Positions 56,240-64,000 of a stretch of DNA of 64,000 nt are shown piece by piece. Source of the DNA: Leptodontidium sp. MPI-SDFR-AT-0119 (Eukaryota > Ascomycota > Leotiomycetes > Helotiales > Leptodontidiaceae); contig JAHLEZ010000012.1 of NCBI GenBank assembly GCA_020726505.1, forward strand, positions 558,001-622,000, in the 5' to 3' direction. A program made the translations under genes and the position numbers. Each line of letters begins with the position of its first letter. Positions within the stretch are counted from its first letter, which is position 1. Under the pieces are notes generated by a model that did no database searches, was not told where the DNA came from, and saw only the letters and a program-made list of their open reading frames with translations.

Positions 56240-59200
56240 AGATCAAGTACTGTATATTGAACAGCAGGATCTAGCCCGTGGAGCTTCTCTAGCTACCCTG
56301 GAGACAAGAAGCCCTGCGCAGACAATCTTGTCTTGAGCAAATTGTAAACTGTACCCCCCTTCAAGCCATATTGTTCTAGTTTCCTCACTTGGCTTGATAT
56401 TCGGTGGGCAAGTTTTACAATCAACCATTTTGCTCCCCGGGCACGTCCCCCGAGCAGGGTATATCCAGGGTCTAAAGTTTAAACACGCACCCACCTTCCA
56501 GAACTTGAATTCGTTCCATGGCGTGCGTGCATGCAGGCAGGGGGGTTAAGTCCGTTGGAAGGGACCAAAACTCTAATTTTAATGCTGGGTACCTTGGCGT
56601 GGGGACGAGTTAAATCGCATCTAAATTTACTCCAAGAAGCCGGATTCTTGTCTCCTTTAAGATGGGTGGTGCCAAGATGGCGGTGAGTAGAATACGAGAA
56701 ATAGACTGCCGTCGAGGATTTGAATGTCACTCTCTTTATCCAGTGGACTGAAATGGGGCCATTCACTATTAGCAGAGTCGCTGGTTCTTCAAATAACCTT
56801 GCAGATAAGAAGCCCAATCTTCAGACCATTGCATGAAGCGAGTAGTATCCGGTACCTAGAGAAGTGGCCAGGTGTCTAGGAAATGCCTCCTTGTCTCAGC
56901 CTTCTCACTAGCGGACTTGGAGAGGAAACCTAGCACTAAGCATTGGTGGTAAAATACGGTTCATCTAATATTCAAACTCAAAGTTCTTAGCGTGGCTAGA
57001 GCTAAGGTAGCTAGAATACAAATGGAACAGTAAAGCTACGTTAGATCTTTCAAATGTAATCATAAATTCCACACCTGCTCCCACCCTTGAAGGAATTCGG
57101 CCCATCCAAATGATGTCTTGATTAGTAGGAGCAACCCTACGAAAAAACCAATAAGTGGGATCTCAGAGAGGCTGAGACTGAGACTAAGCGACCTCAACAC
57201 TCGGGTCCCATGTGAGACTTTTTTTCGGGTCATTGTTCAGCGACTATCAGAAGATTGTCACCTGAATGTCATGGAGAATAATAGATGACTTGGCATTCAT
57301 CCCACATGTGAAGCAAATTGCTCTTCTAACGTATTAGGGCCTGCTAAGTATAATAACCAAGGCCACGCGCACATAATTTAGAATGGCTTGAGATCCTCAA
57401 TTTCTGAGGCGACAATGTTGCCTCTAAACCTCAGCGGTGGTGGCTATGCACACGTGAATAACTCGTTCGAGTTTTTCTTGGCAGGCCTCGATACGCCCCA
57501 GGAGATACAACGAAAGTTACCGCAGCATTATTTGGAATTGAGATGCATTGTTCAACTTTTGGAAAGGTCCGAATGCTTAAGGCCTTCTCTTGAAGGCATC
57601 CTTGGCAGGACGTTCACATAACGTTATCCTTCATGAGACCTGGACTTAGCGAAACCCTAAACCACTACTTCGTAAGTTAACCAATTGTATACCAGCTTAT
57701 ACGTGAAACATTCGATCAAGCAGCGGAATCCTGGGGGATACAGTTTCGTCGTGTGCTTCTTGGAATTGGGCTTACCTCCGTAGGAAACCTTGAATCTTGG
57801 ATTTTGAAAGATGTTTTGCTCCAAGGAAAGGTTTTATTGATGTGGCAGTCGTCTTGGCTTGGACTCTCATAAGGACTTACGTACCACTCAGGGTCTTCAT
57901 CACATGTTGATTGAATCTGGCAAAAATCCTTAACTGCAGTGCTTGAAAGCATGGACTTGTCCGTACGGAAGGGGACCCAAGTAAAGTATAGACCGAGTCA
58001 ACAATATCAGGGGTAAAGCGAGGCGGCACAACTCTACTGAAAGTGGGCCATCTCCACTGCAAGTCAATGGACCCCTAATTCTTCGTAATAGGCAGATATT
58101 CTCATTTTCAGTGCATGGAAGAAAGGGCGCAGTGCGTAATTGCGTGATGAGATCTTCTGATCTGCGGAGCTGTAATAGAATATTAATGGCTGATTTTATC
58201 GAAATCCCACCTGTAACTTGGTCCATGAGTCGATCTCCCAAAGAGTTTTCTTGCTCCCTTTATTCAGTGGATTGAAAATGGGGCTATCCACACCCTGAGA
58301 AAGGAGATAGATAACCTTGTAGTGGGGAAGACCCATTTTCAGGCCATTGAATGAAGAGTGGTATGATTTGAAAGTAACAGTGTGACAGTGTCAAAGTTAG
58401 ACGTAAATCTGCTTTAGAACTCTGTCAAAGTTTGATAACTAGCTGGATTTGAGAGCTGTCTACATAACCAGTCCTCAAGGCGAAGTATTACTCGACCCAC
58501 GAACTCACCTTCAAACACATTGTGGAGATATCTGGATACTGCATTTAGAACTGAGGGGAGAAAGCTGCCCTGGTCTCCAAACCCTAGTCTCAACTTCGTT
58601 TCCTTACAGGTATGACACTGTATAGTACGTGGCGGACTTGAACCAATTCGAAAAACACTGCAAGACCAAGGATGGAATCACCTACTTATAACACACCCAG
58701 CTTTCCTACCTTGCTGTAAAAATCGAGTGGGAAATCCGAGGTTTGTTTCTCTAACAGTCCCACATCATGAAGTACGTGATAGGAGCCTCGCTTCGATTCC
58801 CAGTGACGATCCTTTTTGTGCAACCTCTCGTGGAGTCGTGTCACTGCACATTGCTGCGGCTGTAACTATTCATGGCATCGACTTCTGTGGAAGACAGAAC
58901 TGTATTTCTTGCTGTCTTTCTGTTTTGTTTTTGAACCGATGTATTTTCGAAACAGACAATGCATGCCTCAACTAGGACCCCGTTGAAGAGTCACAGCTTT
59001 CTGGCCTGATGTCACCACAAGTCCTTGAGGCACTCATGGTAACTGCCACAGAAAATGGCTTCTTGCGCAATGGATGTGAATCGCAGCTCAGTCCTTATAC
59101 TGCCTGTAGAGTCCCAAGAGCCCTGATCGTTTGCGTCTTCCTCCATTTTTGGCTTTGTTTTCTAGCAGGAGTCTTCTTGGCCGTTAACAGCAGGATTGGA

Positions 59201-59806
59201 ATACTTTAGTTGCGACTCCTGAATGACATTCGGTCCTGTGAATGGCCAAACTTTAAGACCTGCCTAAGTTCAGAAGAGGAGAACTTCAGCCTTGGAAGCC
59301 TTTATCCATGTATGTGCGCTGACCCATCAGACAGCCAGAAGATAATGAGTCATGTGCAAGGCACATGACTACGGATAGACTGTATTTATATGGAGATCTG
59401 TCCATACGATCAGCAGTAGTTCAGTCAATGCATTCAGAACCTGTCAAAAGTGTTGAACAACGTGAGATTTGGTGCGACGTCGAGGGAGAAGTCTGGGGTC
59501 CAAAATGCCAAGACATATACTACACGTGACATTCCCATGTTTTTTCAAGCTGGTTTCATTCTCAACTTGTCCAGATAGTGGGAGGGTTTGGCTCTCTGAA
59601 AATAGCCATGTAAAAGGCCAGGAAGAAGTAGATTCTGGAAAACGGGAACTTTGCTCTTAGATATAGTGTCACATGATTACTTGTATCTGAGGGAGAATCT
59701 CAACGAGGAAGCTTAGAGCATCACATCGCATCGCACCGCGTATAATATTCTACCAATTGTTTTCCATTTCTATGATCTAGCTATCAGTTCTAGAGCTCTA
59801 GTACTC
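56240..59806. other. Gene-poor stretch with decayed internal repeats
   Basis: No supportable gene. A segment near 56700-56830 recurs in the same orientation at 58240-58365 (CTTTAT-CAGTGGA-TGAAA-TGGGGC; later ATAACCTTG, CCATTG-ATGAAG). Another near 56520-56640 recurs inverted at about 62535-62640 (GGGTCCAAACTCTAA, GTGCCTTGGCG). Frames at 57388-57621, 58727-58975 and 59009-59209 show no motif; the last two share a frame separated by one TAG. Confidence 0.5.
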
Positions 59807-60846
59807 TCAGAATTCTGCAATATGGCTCTTCACGAAATCCTTCCAAGAAGTTGGCTTCTCGTCCAACAAAGCGTGACTCCCCTCCAAGCTCCTCCCAGCA
59901 TAATAGCCAGGACTCTCCAAAAACAGATGATTATCCAGCATCTCATCCGCCATCGGCGCGGGACAGAACGATTTGTACACCTCCGCCGTGATCTGGACAT
60001 AGTTGGCCTTCTTACCCGTCACCTCGGCAAACTCGGAAACGATCTGCTCGGGAGTGTAGTAATCGGCCGCGGCGAGGATTTGGTTTCCGGGGACCTTGGA
60101 TTGATGCTTGATAGCAGCTTTGACGAAGAGTCCTGGATTTGTCAGATTTGTCAGCAAAAGGTAATGTTTATCTCGGTTAGGAACAAAATAGAGGGACTCA
60201 CCCATGTCCGTTCCAGGATCGATCAATGGAATCTTCGCATCTTTGCTGATGGGATACGCAAGCATGTACGAACCATCCTCCTGCTTGGCCATCATCTTCA
60301 TCATTCCCGTATAATTCGACATGAAGTACGCAGGCAGGACGAAAGTACATGGAACGCCCGTGTTACGGATGTACTTCTCGATCTCCGCCTTCCCATCGAA
60401 ATGAGGGACGTGGGTTAGTTTTCCCTTGGATTCCTCGGTGACATTGAGGAGGGAGGAGAAGATCAGGTGCGAGACGCCTGCTTCTTTACTGGCGTCGGCG
60501 ACGTTGATGCCTTGTGCCATTTCGACTTCTCGCTTAGCGCTTTCCCAGTAGTTGGTTACGAGGAATACAGTGTGGGAGTTCTTTATGGCGGCAGCGACCG
60601 ACTCTTTGGAGTTTAGTTCGGCCTAAAAGGGGTTAATTCAAATTCGGTTTGAAAAATCCGGGAATCATGTACTGAGACAACTTCGACACCTTGCTTTGCC
60701 AGGGCTTGAGCCGCTGGCTTGGAGACATCGCGAGTGACGCCACGAATTTGAAACTCTTTTGAAAGAGCCCCGTCGGCGAGGATGTGTTTGATGACGGAGC
60801 CTCCTTGAGCACCAGTGGCGCCAAAAACGGTGATGATTTTCGACAT
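59807..60846 (-). CDS. NmrA-like NAD(P)-binding protein, 3 exons
   Basis: Exons 60846-60673, 60622-60202 and 60132-59807 (introns 50 and 69 bp) give 306 aa. The Rossmann start MSKIITVFGATGAQGGSV has GxxGxxG at residues 9-15. Other marks are GVTRDVSKPAAQALAKQGVE, HLIFSSLLNVTEESKG, HFDGKAEIEKYIRNTGVPCT and PAYFMSNY. The Tyr of the short-chain dehydrogenase YxxxK is replaced in the HFDGKAEIE context, as usual for NmrA relatives, which are often NADP sensors or isoflavone-reductase-like enzymes. Introns use GTACAT and GTGAGT donors. The partner protein is unknown. Confidence 0.93.
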
Positions 60847-62880
60847 TTCGAGTTTTGACACTTGGAGATAATCGGAAGACAATCTATGACGCCTGATGGA
60901 AGATGAGAGAAATGAGATCCTTGGTAAAAGGAGTATGTTGAAGACACGGAAACGAGAATGGAGATGAGGATGGATGGGAATTGTTGGTCTTGACAGACTG
61001 ATGTCCGTCCTTTATACCAAGCCTGGGAGGAGTTATGAACGCCCTGTCAAGGACGATGCACGATACCGTCTTGACGCTGAATCGCGTACCGCATTAATAA
61101 TAACCTTAGATGCGTATGGAACCACGTTGGTCATCGAAGAAAGCGCTTCTGTACTGTTGGAATAACGTTATGAAGGAGTTGTGGGGTTCGCTTAACGCCA
61201 ACACTAGCTGGGATCGAGACACCAAGACGAAGCAAGAGGGGCCCCGACGCGAGGAGGAATTCAAACGAACGAATGGATGCTTTTATATAAATACATGCCT
61301 GTCGTCAATCATGAGGGCGGTGTGAAGAGTTTCAATTCAAGTTTTTGATTACAGAGTTAAGCGCAAGAGCTTAAATGCAGAGTCCTCAAGAGGCGATGGT
61401 CTGCAGAGGCTATTGCGGTTTTGGGGGTTATGGCCAAGGAGCTTGGAGAAATTAGGTAAGGTTGTCTTTCCCTCACTTTTTAAAGACTTGACAGCTCTTC
61501 AAGACTGGCCAGAATGAATCAGGCGTGCGAGAGTGTTCATGCCCTGTCTGAAAGGTGTTATTCGCCAGAAGATGAGGCTCAACTGGGATCCCTTCTTGGA
61601 CCAATTAGGATCCTTACTTTGCTTCCCTGCTAGCGCTGGGCAATGTCTCAGCGGACGAAGGGATACGGTTTTTCCGATTGAAAGCGGTATTTTAATTTCG
61701 GACCTTGGTTGGTTGAAGCCATTAGTTTAATGTTATGCTCGCCAGATGTCTGTTCGCGAGCTGACGATCGTTTGAATTAGGGGGGCTCCTTCCCATCCCA
61801 CCCCCTGTTTCAAATCTTGTTGATTGTTTGTTATGTTATAGCCCCCTGTCCCAACGATATTCGATGGAGACAGCTCCCCAAAGTTGGCTTGGCGGTGGAA
61901 AAGTGCTTCCCTCACCATCGTTCTGTTAACATATAGAAGTAGAAATCAATCACGGAAATCCTTGATCATTCCAGGCAGCTTCAGATGCTTTCATTCTTAG
62001 TTAGAGAGAGTAGTAAAAGTTCTCCACCAAACAACATTTGGGATGCGGTGGTACACTTGTACTGACGTTATTGATTGTATGAGTATATCTCTCCATGCAG
62101 CTGAACCTAAAGCGACGAGGAAAGCCCCATGTGGGGTCCGAATAGCATCGGGTTGTGGATTGAAGGCCCCACACCCTATTCTCTATGTGGGGGCCTTTTG
62201 CCTTCACAACACCAAGCAACGTGTTCTCGACCTCAGCAAGGGTGGAGCTTCAGCTTGGGACAACAGATGAACTGGGGCTATCCCACGATGTCTTGACCAG
62301 CTTCCCGATTAGTAATAAAGGATATTTTCTCGTCGCACCTTAAAGTGAGCCCTGCATTTTGCGAAACAAAGTCCACCAGTGACAAGAATCGAAAGTGATA
62401 CACATCAACCGGAATGCCATATCCTTGCCATGAATGGTCACAGGATCTAGTCTGTTGGTATATTGTTGGACTCTATTCACCGTCCTGCTGCCCACCCGCC
62501 CGCCCCCCCAAATTCGCCAGTCCCCCCAGATGACTTTGCCATTCTGAGATCGTCCCCCGCGCCAAGGCACCGGGCGTAGGGTTAGAGTTTGGACCCATCT
62601 GAATGGACTTAAAGGCCCCTGCTTGCGCATATACGGTGCAAGAAGAGCCTTTTGCGCTAAGATCAAGATCTAGCTCGCATTGTTTTGGGTAGGTTTATAT
62701 GGGGGGTGGTTTGAGGGAGGGGTGCCGATTGGACCTAGGAAATTAACCTCCGACGGGCCGGGTTCTCAACCACTGTATTTCCAATGAATGATACATTGAT
62801 TTCCACCTAATTGAACCTTATTTTTGGTGGTGCTAATTTTATTCATTTTGTGAATCCAACTCGTAAATTCGACTTCAAAC
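60847..62880. other. Intergenic, no supportable gene
   Basis: Short open frames only. It includes the inverted repeat partner near 62535-62640 and C-rich tracts (62500-62530). The NmrA promoter lies at its left end. Confidence 0.45.
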
Positions 62881-64000
62881 ATGTCTATCTTTGAATCGTC
62901 ACTTTTTATCCATCATCTCTTTGGATTACCTTACAATATGGCTTCTTCTGCAACTGCCATTGATATCGACGACGGCGATTCTAATCTAACTACTCTCAAT
63001 TCAGGGGATACGCCTACAAATCCATGGAGCAACGATACCCCCCAAATTCAGGCTCTTCAGAGAGCTTTGGGCGACAAAATCCAATATCAACAGGTCCTTG
63101 ACAGTATACCGCAAGACCATAGAATTAAGATCAATTCGGTTCGATATATCACGTATGAGCCATATCGTACGCCGAGAGAAGTCAAGGATGCGTTGATAGG
63201 GCTGTGCACCCACACATCACAAGACACCGAGGCTGCGGTGCAACCATTCACCGTCGAGGGAGGAATGAAAGAATTTCAAGGTTGGCTGACAAAACAAGTT
63301 TCGGCGGCTGGAATGAGATCGAAAAAGAGGAGCAGGCCCATTGTTGAAGGTGTCGATACTCCTGCCGAAGCAGATGACCAGCTACCCAGCAAAAGGCAGA
63401 AGGCTACGATTAGTAGTCCGCGAACACAAACAGTATCTAGTGTAGACGATCAGGATGCTGGGATTGAACCAACGCTACCAGACTTGGACCATAACGTCGA
63501 TGGCTCAAGTATAGCAAATGAGCGGTCAAGGGAGGAGCAAAACAGCTATTCACGCAACAATCGCATCAATGTACCCCCCACCCAATCGCCATTGTCCGAA
63601 GCCAAAGTCAATGAACCAAGATGTCAGACCTTGGGACATCAGAGGCCTGAGTCAAACCTCGCGCCATTCACTTCTACCAAAGTGACCGGAGCACTAGCAA
63701 ACGCGCACAATACTTCTCCACTTCCCACAGCGTCTCGTTCCGCCGGCCAGGCGTGCTATGCGTCCACGCTCGCCTTATCATCGCGAGGACAGGAACCACA
63801 AGGAAGCTATCAGCCTAACACCTGGTCAGCAATGTTGATTGTCGAAGGGTACAGGCCGCGCGCCTCTGCGCAGTCATACGACCGCCCAATGGATCAGGGG
63901 GAGGCAACTCATCACTATGTCTGGCCTGAAGCGACATCCAAGCCTAATCCTACCGAGCCAGCGTTAAAATCGTCCTCGTTCATATACAAATTTCCGACTC
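62881..64000 (+). CDS. Unidentified gene, 5' part, open to the window edge
   Basis: A continuous plus-strand frame from ATG 62881 (or the in-frame ATG 62938, MASSATAIDIDDGDSNLTTL) stays open for more than 350 codons and leaves the window. The first 120 residues look globular (IQALQRALGDKIQYQQVLDS, IKINSVRYITYEPYRTPREV, EFQGWLTKQV). After that come basic nuclear-localisation-like clusters (RSKKRSR, SKRQK) and a Ser/Thr/Pro/Gln-rich disordered region. A nuclear regulatory protein is plausible; the family is not recognised. No intron is needed so far. Confidence 0.7.
   Translation, partial: MSIFESSLFIHHLFGLPYNMASSATAIDIDDGDSNLTTLNSGDTPTNPWSNDTPQIQALQRALGDKIQYQQVLDSIPQDHRIKINSVRYITYEPYRTPREVKDALIGLCTHTSQDTEAAVQPFTVEGGMKEFQGWLTKQVSAAGMRSKKRSRPIVEGVDTPAEADDQLPSKRQKATISSPRTQTVSSVDDQDAGIEPTLPDLDHNVDGSSIANERSREEQNSYSRNNRINVPPTQSPLSEAKVNEPRCQTLGHQRPESNLAPFTSTKVTGALANAHNTSPLPTASRSAGQACYASTLALSSRGQEPQGSYQPNTWSAMLIVEGYRPRASAQSYDRPMDQGEATHHYVWPEATSKPNPTEPALKSSSFIYKFPT

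Overview
The window is nuclear DNA of a filamentous ascomycete (Pezizomycotina). The evidence is genes split by 49-270 bp introns with GTAAGT-like donors and YAG acceptors, together with fungal families: PTH11/rhodopsin-like receptors, 2EXR, NmrA, DUF3425-bZIP, sterol glucosyltransferase, FunK1 and DUF3435. AT-rich or stop-riddled relics are common; their stops are often TAG or TAA where the family has W or Q, as expected of RIP-like (C:G to T:A) decay. I could not determine order or species.

Layout. 0-8 kb: an intact rhodopsin-domain receptor (-), a decayed bZIP copy (-), an interspersed repeat, a broken cytochrome P450, a secreted M43 metalloprotease (-), and a second bZIP-DUF3425 gene (+) with a one-base frameshift. 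9-14 kb: a UDP-glucose:sterol glucosyltransferase and a truncated MBL-fold lactonase. 14-18 kb: a RIP-decayed kinase-like gene and unassigned DNA. 18-21 kb: a 2EXR protein, a kinase C-lobe relic and a Pin1-type prolyl isomerase. 21-30.5 kb: a decayed DUF3435 recombinase-like gene, a decayed polytopic membrane protein, a FunK1 fragment, a hypothetical gene and a NACHT P-loop scrap. 30.6-39.5 kb: an island of intact metabolic genes, namely a bacterial-looking CocE/NonD hydrolase, a divergent homogentisate dioxygenase, a flavin-reductase-like protein and a double-ABM-domain protein. 40-43 kb: two non-autonomous DNA transposons whose terminal inverted repeats and target duplications can be read (TA type and 8-bp hAT type), plus another kinase relic. 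43-45 kb: a second rhodopsin-domain receptor. 45.6-54.7 kb: a transposon nest with an old LINE relic, a complete Tad-like LINE (47785-53748, 14-bp target duplication, both ORFs open) and a Tc1/mariner transposase. 55-64 kb: an AP-1-like bZIP, an NmrA oxidoreductase, long gene-poor stretches and the start of an unidentified open gene running off the right edge.

How the genes may relate. The four intact genes at 30.6-39.5 kb could form an aromatic-compound or ester catabolic group; this is inference from adjacency and chemistry. The rest is a mosaic of housekeeping-type genes (sterol glucosyltransferase, Pin1, 2EXR, NmrA) separated by a gene graveyard typical of a fungal accessory region. Exon borders below were placed by eye from splice consensus, reading frame and family expectation.
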